A stretch of 64,000 bases of DNA from Desulfuromonadaceae bacterium (GTDB taxonomy: Bacteria > Desulfobacterota > Desulfuromonadia > Desulfuromonadales > JAHYIW01). Under the pieces are notes generated by a model. It saw nothing but the letters and a program-made list of their open reading frames with translations. It had not been told where the DNA came from and did not search any database. Where the stretch lies: NCBI GenBank assembly GCA_019429445.1, contig JAHYIW010000007.1, forward strand, positions 49,137-113,136, read 5' to 3'. Position numbers and translations under genes: made by a program. Below, one piece after another: positions 19,551 through 28,491 of the stretch (position 1 is the first letter of the stretch; each line of letters opens with the position of its first letter).

Positions 19551-20879
19551 ATGAACAAGACGAAAACCATCCGCATGCTGGTCGCCGATACACAGGGCGA
19601 AGTTTTTGAGCACCCCTGGCTGCTGCTGACCGGCTGCAACGGCATTGATGAGCGCCTTCCGGAAGGGGACGAACTGATCCCGCTGCCGGAAGGAAGTCGC
19701 CTGTTTACCCTCCCCGACACCCATCCGCGCGGTTTCGAACGGCGGCGGGGACAGATTGTCACCGCCAAGCGCCTGCCGCGCAAATGGGGGGGCGGAGTGC
19801 TTCAGGCCGTCGCCGCGTTTCTGACTCCCGGCTACACCCGTACCTTACTCCCCGCTGTCGATTGGCTGGGGGAACGGCAACAACTGCCGCTCTGGTCCTA
19901 CACGGCGGTCGGCTGGTGTGTTGAGGAAGAGCGTTTCTACACAGCGGCAGTGGCGGTGGATCGCAACCGCCAGTGGGAACCGGAGCATTTCGATGATCGT
20001 CGGCTCGACCCGCTGGTGCGCTCACGGCTCGCCGCCTACCCGAACAACCGGCTCTACGAGCAACTGGCGCGGTGCGCGGTCGATTATCACTGTTTTGCCG
20101 CCAAGAACCTTTTTTTAGGCCGCTGGGAAGCGCCCCTGCCGAGTTCACCGATTTGCAATTCACGTTGCGTCGGCTGTATTTCGTTGCAGGAAGCGGAGTG
20201 TTGCCCGTCGAGTCAGGAGCGCCTGAGCTTCGTCCCCACGGTGGCGGAATTGTGCGAGGTCGCCGTCCCCCATCTCGAACAGGCCGAGAATGCCATCGTT
20301 TCGTTCGGTCAGGGGTGCGAGGGTGATCCGATCATGCAAGCCGAGACGATTTGTGCCGCAGTGCGCGAGATGCGGCGGCACACATCGCGCGGCACGATCA
20401 ATTTCAACTCCAACGCCTCGCTCCCTGACGCCATCGATCAACTGGCCGCCGCTGGCATCGATTCACTTCGCGTCTCGCTCAACTCGGCACAGGAACCGTT
20501 CTACAACGCCTATTATCGGCCCCGCGGCTACCACTTTGCCGATGTCGTCGAAGCGCTCCACCGGGCGAAAAAAAACGGGCTTTTCACCATGCTCAACTAT
20601 CTGGTCTTCCCCGGCGTGACCGACCGCGAAGATGAAGTGACGGCGCTGATCGAACTGGTGCGCAGTGCCGGGGTCGATCTGATCCAGCTGCGTAATCTGG
20701 CCATCGATCCGGCGCTCTACTGGCGGGCACTCAACCCGCAAGGGAGCGGGATCGGCATGATGCGGATGTTGCGACGGCTCAAGGCTGCGGTGCCGCAGCT
20801 TCAGTACGGCTACTTCAATCGCACGCGGGAAAATTTTTTTCCGGAAGGGTTTGAAAAAGACTGGCCGATCAACGCGTAA
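19551..20879 (+). CDS. Radical SAM protein of unknown substrate
   Basis: A 442-aa protein with the radical SAM triad Cys202, Cys206, Cys209 (PICNSRCVGC) set unusually late, after a roughly 190-residue N-terminal region with its own pattern (residues 1-190, rich in Trp/Arg, unrecognised). Further cysteines (AECC) follow directly after the triad and could hold another metal site. Core segments SFGQGCEGDP, LRVSLNSAQEP and LNYLVFPGVTDRE fit the SAM barrel. I chose the ATG at 19551 (MNKTKTIRML); a GTG at 19500 is in frame but adds residues that do not look conserved. It follows the kinase gene by 63 bp. Function unknown. Confidence 0.8.
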   Translation: MNKTKTIRMLVADTQGEVFEHPWLLLTGCNGIDERLPEGDELIPLPEGSRLFTLPDTHPRGFERRRGQIVTAKRLPRKWGGGVLQAVAAFLTPGYTRTLLPAVDWLGERQQLPLWSYTAVGWCVEEERFYTAAVAVDRNRQWEPEHFDDRRLDPLVRSRLAAYPNNRLYEQLARCAVDYHCFAAKNLFLGRWEAPLPSSPICNSRCVGCISLQEAECCPSSQERLSFVPTVAELCEVAVPHLEQAENAIVSFGQGCEGDPIMQAETICAAVREMRRHTSRGTINFNSNASLPDAIDQLAAAGIDSLRVSLNSAQEPFYNAYYRPRGYHFADVVEALHRAKKNGLFTMLNYLVFPGVTDREDEVTALIELVRSAGVDLIQLRNLAIDPALYWRALNPQGSGIGMMRMLRRLKAAVPQLQYGYFNRTRENFFPEGFEKDWPINA

Positions 20880-21075
20880 GCGGGGCTAATCCGTCTTGAA
20901 TCGTCTGCTCGGTAAAGAGTCCGATGCCAATCACCGCGACGGTGATCGCGAGCATGACCGCCGCAATCAGAGCCATGACCAGCGCCTGGGGATAACGGGT
21001 CTGCCGATAGCAGAGGTAGGCCAGATACAGACCGAGCAGACCCACGGGAGCGGAAAAGATAACGATAAATAACAT
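20869..21075 (-). CDS. Small two-helix membrane protein
   Basis: A 68-aa hydrophobic protein with two predicted membrane segments (about residues 2-22 and 31-54) joined by a short polar loop YRQTRYP. AGGAG lies 10 nt upstream of the ATG, and the gene follows the thioesterase gene by 5 bp in the same direction. The last 11 bp overlap the convergent radical SAM gene. I do not recognise a family. Confidence 0.6.
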   Translation of the reverse strand: MLFIVIFSAPVGLLGLYLAYLCYRQTRYPQALVMALIAAVMLAITVAVIGIGLFTEQTIQDGLAPLTR

Positions 21076-21080
21076 TGCGG

Positions 21081-21563
21081 CTAGACTCCTGCTTTTTTCG
21101 CAAATTTTTCCGGATTGATCACCAGTAACAAGGCGCTTGCATCGGCGTAAAGCGTATCACCGGGACCGCGTAACTCCCCCCGGACACTGATCTTCCTCCC
21201 GACAAACGATTCGACATGGGTCATCAGTGTCGTCACTGTCTCCAGCGGCAGGGCGGTGCGAAAGTTCACGTTAAGGTTCGCCACCACAATCGGATACTTC
21301 TTGACCCAGGCGGTCAGCCCCAATACCTCGTCAAAAACCGCCGCAATGCTCCCGCCGTGGGCGAGCCCCGGCGGACCAGCGGCCCCCGGACCAAACCAGA
21401 CCCTGGCCGCCAGCGTATGCGCGTCATCAACCAGATAATAACGCAGCCGCAGACGCTCACCGTGCGGCTCACCGGAAACAAAACGCAGGCTGCCGATTAA
21501 CTGCCGCTGATCAAGTTCCTGCCACTGCGGCGGCGTGTCCCACTCTATTTCGTCGCGAATCAT
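21081..21563 (-). CDS. PaaI-family hotdog-fold thioesterase
   Basis: A 160-aa hotdog thioesterase that probably hydrolyses an acyl-CoA. The helix motif GPPGLAHGGSIAAVFDEVLG is the PaaI/4HBT signature (catalytic His-Gly and the Asp/Glu at its end), followed by the NVNFRTALPL strand. The start is placed at the ATG at 21563, which has AGGA 8 nt upstream; the longer frame to 21620 starts with a non-conserved, Cys/Pro/Arg-rich stretch. Substrate not predictable. Confidence 0.82.
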   Translation of the reverse strand: MIRDEIEWDTPPQWQELDQRQLIGSLRFVSGEPHGERLRLRYYLVDDAHTLAARVWFGPGAAGPPGLAHGGSIAAVFDEVLGLTAWVKKYPIVVANLNVNFRTALPLETVTTLMTHVESFVGRKISVRGELRGPGDTLYADASALLLVINPEKFAKKAGV

Positions 21564-21620
21564 GATATCTTCCTGTCCGTTGTGTTTCATTATTGATCGT
21601 TGGGGCCTGCAGGAAAACAA

Positions 21621-21769
21621 GGGCCAATATTGCGCTCAGATTTGGGCCCGATTGGGTTGCAGCGATTGAACAAAACCACAGTCCTGGCGGGGCTAAGTCG
21701 AGGATTTTGTGATTGAGCTGCGACCGAAGATGGCCGGAAAATGAGAGGCAAGATGGTCATGTTATTTTC
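21621..21769. other. Non-coding stretch, nothing recognised
   Basis: Between the thioesterase start and the acpH remnant I see no convincing reading frame, hairpin or repeat. Upstream signals for the thioesterase gene must lie here or just beyond it. Confidence 0.4.
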
Positions 21770-22034
21770 TTACAGATCCTGAGCAAGAAAATCGCGCGCA
21801 GCAGCCAGAAAGATGCCGAAATCGGCGCGCAATTCAGGGTAATGGGTGTGTCATTCGTGCAGCCCATCCGCCAACCGGTGTCATGTCATTCGCGCCCCGA
21901 TGGCGCACAATCCCGGCGGTAATCTTCGTCGAATAACGCCCATCAAGTGGTCCCTTGACATCATCCCCGAGCAACGATCCCAATCGATCAGCCGCGGTCG
22001 GGCGGGCAAGATAAAGATCGACCAGATAGTTCAA
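21770..22034 (-). pseudogene. acpH: Broken acyl-carrier-protein phosphodiesterase (AcpH, DUF479) remnant
   Basis: The frame from a TTG at 22034 starts NYLVDLYLARPT and continues GSLLGDDVKGPLDGRY and ITAGIVRHRGAND, which follows the N-terminus of AcpH (MNFLAHLHLA..., L.ADFV.G, ...AGI..HR.ID). That frame ends at 21834. A one-base shift near 21840 opens another frame, HYPELRADFGIFLAAARDFL ending at TAA 21770, which looks like the AcpH C-terminus. The middle ~100 residues are missing. I read this as a gene that lost its centre and took a frameshift. The family match is from memory. It lies directly downstream of the MshEN-domain gene. Confidence 0.6.
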
Positions 22035-22053
22035 CGAAAGGGTGTCCCGGAAG

Positions 22054-23367
22054 TTACATCATGCGGATTTTATTTTTCAGCACCAGAATTTCAAACGCCA
22101 TCGACGCCTTGTTGGTGATCTGCTGAAGATCAGCCACCTGCTGACTCAGATCAAGCCCTTTCGAATCGACATAGGCCACACTGACCACGCGCCCCATCAT
22201 CACCAGCGGCACCAGCAGCGCGGAGTCGGGCAACTGGCCGCCAAGGGCCTGAAAGATCATCGAATTAAACGGCGAACGCCCGATCTGACCAAGATAGAAA
22301 CTGCGTGTTTCGGCGACCGTCTTCAGCACCGAGGGCTCGTCAAGTGGAATTTCAAGCTCGGTGAACGCGGTAACCTCGTCGCGGGCAAACATTGCTCGCC
22401 AGCCGTTGGCCTGTCCGCCACGGATCAAAAAGAGGGCACACCGGTCGAAGCGATTCGCCAGATAACCGATCATCAACTCGGCAATTTCTTCCCGATCCTC
22501 GGCCATGGCCAGCAATTCCGAGACTTTTTCAAAGGTATATTCTTCAAGTGTCGCGGGGAGGAAACTCTCCTCCTGCAACTCTTCCAGTTCCTCCAGCTCG
22601 TCGAGTTCCTCCGGCTCTGCAACCGCGTCGGCAGCGCGGCGGGGAGGAGCCGCAAGCGGAGGAGTGGCAACCGCACCGCCAGCCTCCTGTCCCGCCCCGA
22701 TAGCGACGGCATCTTCAAAATCAATCTCCAGCGGTGCGACTGTAGCAGGAGCAACGACAACCGCAGGAGAATTCTCAGGAACACTTTCATCCAGAGAATG
22801 CTCCGCCAGCGGAATTTCAAATTCGGCGGACAATGGCTGCGGCGGTGCGGATTTGAGTTCCGGTTCCGCCTTTTTACGATTGCGAACCCGTTTTTTCTGC
22901 ACAAAGCTGTGTCCGGTATCGACATAGCGCAATTGCCGACTGATGTTGTAGTAACGTTCCGTCGCGGCAATAAAGCGGACTTCAGGGGTAATCAGCGGCT
23001 TGACAATCAGTCCGGTTTTAAAGGAAATTTCGTCGATCGCTTGCAGATTATTAGGTTCTTCCATCACCAGAAAGAGTCTGCGCCCCTCCACCTTGACCGG
23101 CAGACAGCGAAACGCGCTGGCCGTCGCCTCGGGGATCAGCTTGAGGACCTCGGGGGAGATGTTCTGCAAATCTTTCGGATCGACAGCGGGGGTCCCCAAC
23201 ACCTTCGTCAGCGCCGTGGTCAATTCCTCTTCGTCGATCAGTCCCATCTCCAGCAGGTTGGTCCCGAGCTTGCCGCCGTAAATCACCTGATATTGAAGCG
23301 CTTCCTCCAGATCCTCGTTGGTAATAAAGCCTTTTTGCAGAAGATAATCACCAAGTTGCGTTGCCAT
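22054..23367 (-). CDS. MshEN-domain protein with acidic linker
   Basis: A 437-aa cytoplasmic protein. Residues 1-145 resemble the N-terminal domain of type II secretion/type IV pilus ATPases (MshEN/GspE-N: LGDYLLQKGFI..EDLEEAL, LGTNLLEMG.I.EEEL, P.VL.LIPE..A), a domain able to bind cyclic di-GMP in some relatives. There is no ATPase domain; instead comes a long Ala/Pro/Glu linker (about 165-280, with an ELDELEELEELQEE run) and a C-terminal GAF-like domain (about 285-437). The ATG at 23367 has GGAGG 11 nt upstream. Likely a regulator or adaptor for pili/secretion; inference only. Confidence 0.7.
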   Translation of the reverse strand: MATQLGDYLLQKGFITNEDLEEALQYQVIYGGKLGTNLLEMGLIDEEELTTALTKVLGTPAVDPKDLQNISPEVLKLIPEATASAFRCLPVKVEGRRLFLVMEEPNNLQAIDEISFKTGLIVKPLITPEVRFIAATERYYNISRQLRYVDTGHSFVQKKRVRNRKKAEPELKSAPPQPLSAEFEIPLAEHSLDESVPENSPAVVVAPATVAPLEIDFEDAVAIGAGQEAGGAVATPPLAAPPRRAADAVAEPEELDELEELEELQEESFLPATLEEYTFEKVSELLAMAEDREEIAELMIGYLANRFDRCALFLIRGGQANGWRAMFARDEVTAFTELEIPLDEPSVLKTVAETRSFYLGQIGRSPFNSMIFQALGGQLPDSALLVPLVMMGRVVSVAYVDSKGLDLSQQVADLQQITNKASMAFEILVLKNKIRMM

Positions 23368-23600
23368 TCTACGCTCTTCCTCCGGCGCGGCGGGCGCCTG
23401 ACAGGGGATAAACAAGGAGCAAATGAATTACTGCTGAAAAGGTTTTTATAGCACGTCGGCGGCGGCAGTGGAAGTCTTTAGGTGAATCTTCAGGTAAGGA
23501 GCCCGCTAAAATCTGGCCATATTTTCCCGCATGCGCTATACAAGAATGCCAGACAAATTTACGACATCGGCGTTTTCAGGAATGGGTAGCCCTTAACTCT

Positions 23601-24986
23601 ATGGATAACAAAATTTCACAATCCGCCACTCTTTTCGCCGTTTGCGTGGCCTTCTTTCTCATGCCGTTCATGATGTCTGCGGTCGGCATTGCCCTGCCGA
23701 CGATCGGGCGGGAATTTGCCGCCAGCGCCAAGCAACTGGGGTTGATCGAAACCAGTTATGTTCTTGCGGCGTCAATTTTTCTGCTGGCGATGGGGCGGCT
23801 GGGGGATATTCACGGTCGGCGCCGGGTCTTCAAGTACGGCATTTTGCTCTTTACTTTTTCCTGTGGATTACTGTCGCAGGCCTGGTCGGTAGAAGCACTG
23901 ATCGCCTTTCGGCTGCTCCAGGGGATGGGGGGAGCGATGATCATGGCGACCAGTACCGCGATTCTGGTATCGGTCTTTCCGGCCGAGGAACGCGGACGCG
24001 CACTCGGCATCGCCGTGGCCAGCGTCTATGCCGGGCTCTCGTGCGGGCCTTTTATCGGCGGCAGCCTGACCATGACCTTCGGTTGGCGCTCAATTTTTTA
24101 TCTGAGTGTCCCGCTCGGGCTGATCGTATTTGTGACCCTGCTGTTAAAATTGCGCGGTGAATGGGCCGACGCCGCCGGTGAACCGTTCGACTGGCGCGGC
24201 GCGCTGATCTACGCCACGGCAATCTTGCTGCTGATCAGCGGCGCGTCACAACTGGAGCGCGGCCTCTGGGCCTGGGGGTTGGCCGCAGCAGGAGTGGCAG
24301 GCGTGGGGATCTTCATCGCAGTCGAAGCGCGCACCGCATTCCCTTTGTTGAATATCGCCCTGCTGCGCGACAACCGCTCCTTTGCGCTGAGCAATCTGGC
24401 CGCATTGCTCAACTACGCCGCGACCTTTGGCGTCACTTTTTTTCTCAGCCTCTACCTGCAATATGTCAAAGGGCTGTCGCCACGCACGGCGGGGCTGATT
24501 TTGATTATTCAGCCGGTGGCCCAGACCCTGCTTTCACCGCTGTGCGGGCGACTGGCCGACCACTGGCCGGCAGAACGTGTCGCGACCGCCGGCATGACGT
24601 TGTGTGCTGGCGGGCTGGCTGTCGCCGCAACCATCTCCGCGACCACCTCGCTCTTTGGTATCGTCCTCATCCTGCTCCTGCTCGGCACCGGGTTTGCCCT
24701 CTTTTCCTCCCCCAACATGAGTGTCATCATGGGGAGCGTCGCACCGCGTTATCTCGGTGTTGCCTCGGGGATGGCCGCGACCATGCGCACCCTGGGAATG
24801 ATGACCAGCATGACGATCATTACGATCATTTTTTCGATCCTGATGGGTGGTCACGCAGTCACCCCGAATACCGCCCCGGCCTTTCTCCTCAGCATGCGCG
24901 TCGCGCTGGTCGCCTTCAGCGTCCTCTGTCTGGTGGGGATATGTTGTTCGGTCAGCCGCCACCGCCGCATCAGCAAAGACGACTGA
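23601..24986 (+). CDS. MFS drug/solute exporter, DHA2 (14-TM) family
   Basis: A 461-aa inner-membrane transporter of the EmrB/QacA type. The loop motif GRLGDIHGRRRVFKYG (motif A, about residues 65-80) and LQGMGGAMIM (motif B/C region) are clear, and the hydrophobicity pattern gives about 14 membrane segments. It exports drugs or metabolites by proton antiport in studied relatives; the substrate is unknown. No adjacent EmrA-like adaptor is present. No strong ribosome-binding site precedes the ATG. Confidence 0.88.
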   Translation: MDNKISQSATLFAVCVAFFLMPFMMSAVGIALPTIGREFAASAKQLGLIETSYVLAASIFLLAMGRLGDIHGRRRVFKYGILLFTFSCGLLSQAWSVEALIAFRLLQGMGGAMIMATSTAILVSVFPAEERGRALGIAVASVYAGLSCGPFIGGSLTMTFGWRSIFYLSVPLGLIVFVTLLLKLRGEWADAAGEPFDWRGALIYATAILLLISGASQLERGLWAWGLAAAGVAGVGIFIAVEARTAFPLLNIALLRDNRSFALSNLAALLNYAATFGVTFFLSLYLQYVKGLSPRTAGLILIIQPVAQTLLSPLCGRLADHWPAERVATAGMTLCAGGLAVAATISATTSLFGIVLILLLLGTGFALFSSPNMSVIMGSVAPRYLGVASGMAATMRTLGMMTSMTIITIIFSILMGGHAVTPNTAPAFLLSMRVALVAFSVLCLVGICCSVSRHRRISKDD

Positions 24987-25044
24987 CCTTGTCCCGCCGC
25001 AATATATGGTGTAGAGTCCGACCACCAGAGAGGATAATACACAG

Positions 25045-25902
25045 ATGAAGATCAACTGGTTCCCCGGACATATGCGTAAATCGCAGCGTGAGCTGCTCGA
25101 CATGATGCCGAAAGTCGATGTGGTGATTGAAGTTCTCGATGCCCGCCTGCCGCAGGCAAGCTCCAATCCGCTGTTGCAGGAGTTGCGCGGCCAGCGCCCA
25201 TGCATCAAGCTGCTGAACAAGAGTGACCTGGCTGATCCGCAGACGACTGCCGCCTGGGTAACCTATTTTGAACAACAACAGGGAGTACGTGCCCTGCCGA
25301 TCGAGGCAAAACAGCGCGGCGAAGTGGAACGAATTCAAAAACTCTGTCGCAAACTGGTGCCGAAACGTGGCAGTAAAGGGCGGGATATTCGGGCACTGGT
25401 CGTCGGCATTCCGAATGTCGGCAAATCGACCCTGATCAACACCCTGATCGGTCGAAAAATTGCCCGCGTCGGCGACAAACCGGCGATCACCACCTGCCCG
25501 CAGCAAGTCGACCTGCGCAACGGTATCCGCCTCTTCGATAGTCCGGGGCTGCTCTGGCCGAACCTGCAAGACCACCACGGCAGCCAGTGTCTCGCCGCCA
25601 GCGGCGCCATCGGCGACAACGCCCTGGACACGATCGAGGTGGCACGCTTCAGTGCCGAGTTTCTCTGCTCCCGCTATCCGCAGCGGCTTCAGGAACGTTA
25701 CACATTGACAGCACTGCCGCTCGCCGGGGACGAACTGATTCATGCCATCGGTCGACGCCGCGGCTGCTTGATCAGCGGTGGCGAGGTTGATCCGGTTCGC
25801 GCCGCAGAACTGTTATTGCACGAGATGCGCGGTGGCAAGCTGGGACGGATCAGCTTTGAAGAGCCCCCGGTTACGGGGGAGATTGTGCAGGAAAAAGCCT
25901 AA
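25045..25902 (+). CDS. ylqF: Ribosome biogenesis GTPase (YlqF/RbgA family)
   Basis: Circularly permuted GTPase that helps mature the 50S ribosomal subunit. In the 285-aa protein the G4 motif NKSD (about residue 57) comes before the P-loop GIPNVGKSTLIN (about 126-137) and the G3 DSPGLLWP (about 168), which is the family hallmark; the N-terminus INWFPGHM is also diagnostic. GAGAGG lies about 10 nt before the ATG. The last 4 bp overlap the convergent cfa gene. Confidence 0.95.
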   Translation: MKINWFPGHMRKSQRELLDMMPKVDVVIEVLDARLPQASSNPLLQELRGQRPCIKLLNKSDLADPQTTAAWVTYFEQQQGVRALPIEAKQRGEVERIQKLCRKLVPKRGSKGRDIRALVVGIPNVGKSTLINTLIGRKIARVGDKPAITTCPQQVDLRNGIRLFDSPGLLWPNLQDHHGSQCLAASGAIGDNALDTIEVARFSAEFLCSRYPQRLQERYTLTALPLAGDELIHAIGRRRGCLISGGEVDPVRAAELLLHEMRGGKLGRISFEEPPVTGEIVQEKA

Positions 25903-27221
25903 TGATAACCGCTCGGACAGGGCCGATACCAGTCACAGCGGGTCAATGGCAGACCGCTGGCCTGCTTGCGCGACTTGACCATCAGCGTCTGATGGAGTCC
26001 GATGCGACCAGTCTCGAAACCGTAGGCTGAACCGGCCATATATGCCCGCCAAATCCGGTAGACACGAGAATTGCTCAGTTCATGCGCCTCATCCCGTCGC
26101 TCTTCAAGCCGTTTGACCCACTGCCGCAGAGTCATGGCGTAGTGTTCACGATGACTTTCGACATCGCGAATTTCAAAACCGCTCTCTTCGGCGATACGCA
26201 GCGAGGTACTGATCGGCAGCAGTTCACCATCAGGAAAAACATACGTATCGATGAATGACGGGCCACGGTTTTTCGTATCTTCAACCGAGCGTGTGATACC
26301 GTGATTAAGAAAAACTCCCCCGTCATTGAGAAGTTGGTAAACTTTTTTGAAATATTCCGGAAGTTTTTTCGCGCCAACATGCTCAAACATGCCAACGCTG
26401 ACCACTTTGTCAAATTCTTTAGTTGCGGGAGTATCGCGATAATCACAGATCTCTGCCCGGCAGTCCCCTGCCAAACCGGCTTTGCGAATCTGCTCATTGG
26501 CGTAATCCGCCTGATTGCGACTTAAAGTAATCCCGAGTGCCGTGACGCCATAATTTTTTACTGCATGGAGAATCAGTCCGCCCCAACCGCAACCGATGTC
26601 GAGCAATGTTTCGCCCCGCTGCAAGCGCAATTTGCGACACAGGTAGTCAAGCTTACGCTCCTGGGCCACATCGAGGTCATCATCGGGGTGATGAAAGAAA
26701 GCACAGGAATAGATCATCCGCTGATCCAGCCAAAGTTGATAAAAATCGTTGGAAATATCGTAATGGTATTCGATGGCCTGGGCGTCGCGGTTCCTTGAAT
26801 GCGCCCGGCCACGCAGCTGTGCGGTGGCGCACGCGCTCTCCATGTCGCTTTTGCGGGGCAGGCACAAAAGCTTCCGGGCGAGGCGTAATTTTTCGGTCAG
26901 GCGCCAGCCGCGGTTAAACAAATACTCCGCCAGCGTGAAACTCGCTTCCATGTCGCCATGGACATCGAAATCGTCGTAAATAAACGCTTCACCAAGGGAA
27001 AGCTCACTCGGTCGCCAGAACATCCGGCGTAATGCTCCCGGATGCTTCAGTTCGAGCGTAAAGTGCGGGGCAGCGTCGCCGTGCCGCCACTCACTGCCGT
27101 CCCAGAACCTCACGGCAAAGGGCATGATCTGTGCCCGGTTGAAAATCGTGGTTAAAAAATCGGCGTATTTCCGAACATTCTGTCCCGGTTCGGAATTTTG
27201 CCAAGTTGCCGATCTGGACAT
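25899..27221 (-). CDS. cfa: Cyclopropane-fatty-acyl-phospholipid synthase
   Basis: Adds a methylene group from S-adenosylmethionine to unsaturated membrane phospholipid chains. The 440-aa protein has an N-terminal lipid-binding region and a C-terminal methyltransferase domain with the SAM loop LDIGCGWGG, the preceding FYQLWLD..MIYSCAFF segment and the SVGMFEHVG motif, all typical of CFA/mycolic synthases. The ATG at 27221 has GGAG 5-6 nt upstream; the longer in-frame start at 27329 lacks support. Cyclopropanation usually protects against acid and other membrane stress. Confidence 0.93.
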   Translation of the reverse strand: MSRSATWQNSEPGQNVRKYADFLTTIFNRAQIMPFAVRFWDGSEWRHGDAAPHFTLELKHPGALRRMFWRPSELSLGEAFIYDDFDVHGDMEASFTLAEYLFNRGWRLTEKLRLARKLLCLPRKSDMESACATAQLRGRAHSRNRDAQAIEYHYDISNDFYQLWLDQRMIYSCAFFHHPDDDLDVAQERKLDYLCRKLRLQRGETLLDIGCGWGGLILHAVKNYGVTALGITLSRNQADYANEQIRKAGLAGDCRAEICDYRDTPATKEFDKVVSVGMFEHVGAKKLPEYFKKVYQLLNDGGVFLNHGITRSVEDTKNRGPSFIDTYVFPDGELLPISTSLRIAEESGFEIRDVESHREHYAMTLRQWVKRLEERRDEAHELSNSRVYRIWRAYMAGSAYGFETGRIGLHQTLMVKSRKQASGLPLTRCDWYRPCPSGYH

Positions 27222-27428
27222 AAAAACTCCTTTTTTCCGTGGGAACGAATGAATCACAACTATATTCATGACAAAATTCAAATTCAAGTAAAAACACGAT
27301 AACGTCATCAGGTGGACCTTTTGCGTCATCAGTAAATTTTTGATCCCTTTTTTCCCCGCAGTCCTTGCGGTTCGGCGCGTTAATGGCTATATTACGACAA
27401 CTTACCAAAAGCTGCGAGGCACTGACCA

Positions 27429-28307
27429 ATGGCTAAAGATTATTACGCGACCCTCGGCGTCAGCAAAACCGCCGACGACAAAGAGATCAAAAAATCCTAC
27501 CGTAAACTGGCACTGAAATATCACCCCGACAAAAACCCCGGCGACCACGCCGCTGAAGAGCATTTCAAGGAAATCACCGAGGCCTACGCGGTGCTCTCCG
27601 ACAAACAGAAACGCCAGCAGTACGATCAGTTTGGCGACACCGATTTTCATCAGCGCTTCAGTCAGGAAGATATCTTTCGCAACGCCGATCTCGGCGATAT
27701 TTTTCGGGAATTCGGCTTCGGCGGCGGCAACGACGACATCTTAAGCCAGTTGTTCGGCGGCGGTCGGCGTCACGGCGGACGCGGGCACCGCCCGATGAAA
27801 GGGCAGGACTATTCCATGCGCATCACCATCCCCTTCCGGCTGGCGGTCACCGGGGGCGAGCGGCGGGTTGATTTTCGTACCGACCACGGCAGCGAACAGC
27901 TCAACATCCGCATCCCGGCGGGGATTGAGCCGGGGCAGAAACTGCGCGTTTCCGGCAAAGGCGCTCCGGCTCCGGGCGGCGGCACACCGGGCAATCTGTT
28001 TCTGGAAATCGGTATCGATCCCGATCCGCTCTTTAGCCGCGACGGCAACGACCTGAGCGTCACCGTGCTGGTGCCGTTCAGCGGTGCCTGCCTCGGCACC
28101 ACGATTGACGTACCAACACTCGACGGGCACAAACGGGTCAAGATCCCGGCGGGGATGCAGACCGGCGGCAAAATTCGGCTCAAGGGATTTGGTGTGCAGA
28201 AAAAAACCAAAGGGGATCTTTACGCGGTGATCAGAATTGCGGTTCCGAAAGAGTTGACCGATGAGCAGCAGGAACTGTTGACGAAGTTGCGCGACAGCGG
28301 GTTGTAG
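27429..28307 (+). CDS. cbpA: DnaJ-family co-chaperone, CbpA type
   Basis: J-domain co-chaperone of DnaK, 292 aa. Residues 4-70 form the J domain with HPDKNPGD; a Gly/Phe-rich linker (FGFGGGNDD, about 95-115) follows, then the two C-terminal beta-barrel domains. There is no CxxCxGxG zinc finger, which separates CbpA from DnaJ. GAGG lies 9 nt upstream of the ATG. It is divergent from cfa with a 207-bp gap, where both promoters must lie. Confidence 0.92.
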   Translation: MAKDYYATLGVSKTADDKEIKKSYRKLALKYHPDKNPGDHAAEEHFKEITEAYAVLSDKQKRQQYDQFGDTDFHQRFSQEDIFRNADLGDIFREFGFGGGNDDILSQLFGGGRRHGGRGHRPMKGQDYSMRITIPFRLAVTGGERRVDFRTDHGSEQLNIRIPAGIEPGQKLRVSGKGAPAPGGGTPGNLFLEIGIDPDPLFSRDGNDLSVTVLVPFSGACLGTTIDVPTLDGHKRVKIPAGMQTGGKIRLKGFGVQKKTKGDLYAVIRIAVPKELTDEQQELLTKLRDSGL

Positions 28308-28311
28308 AAAA

Positions 28312-28491
28312 TCAGTCGAATTCGCGGCAATACATCATCCCCAGAATACCTCGATTGGCCAGACAACGAGGGCACACGTCATCCGCATCATCATAAAGCT
28401 CCCGCGCCAGAAACAACCCCGCCTCGGTTGCCGGATCAGCGGCGCGCAGCGCCGGATCAAACCTTGCCTGACACAACGAACAGGTTTTCAT
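28312..28491 (-). CDS. Small Cys4 (zinc-ribbon-like) protein downstream of hemH
   Basis: A 59-aa reading frame below common gene-finding length limits. It starts MKTCSLCQARFDPA and has a second pair CPRC about 33 residues later, so two CxxC pairs (Cys4, Cys7, Cys40 and Cys43 by my count) could bind zinc or iron; a further Cys lies near the end (MMYCREFD). The ATG overlaps the hemH TGA as ATGA, the typical sign of translational coupling, and its stop lies 4 bp from the convergent cbpA stop. Not recognised as a named family. Confidence 0.65.
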   Translation of the reverse strand: MKTCSLCQARFDPALRAADPATEAGLFLARELYDDADDVCPRCLANRGILGMMYCREFD

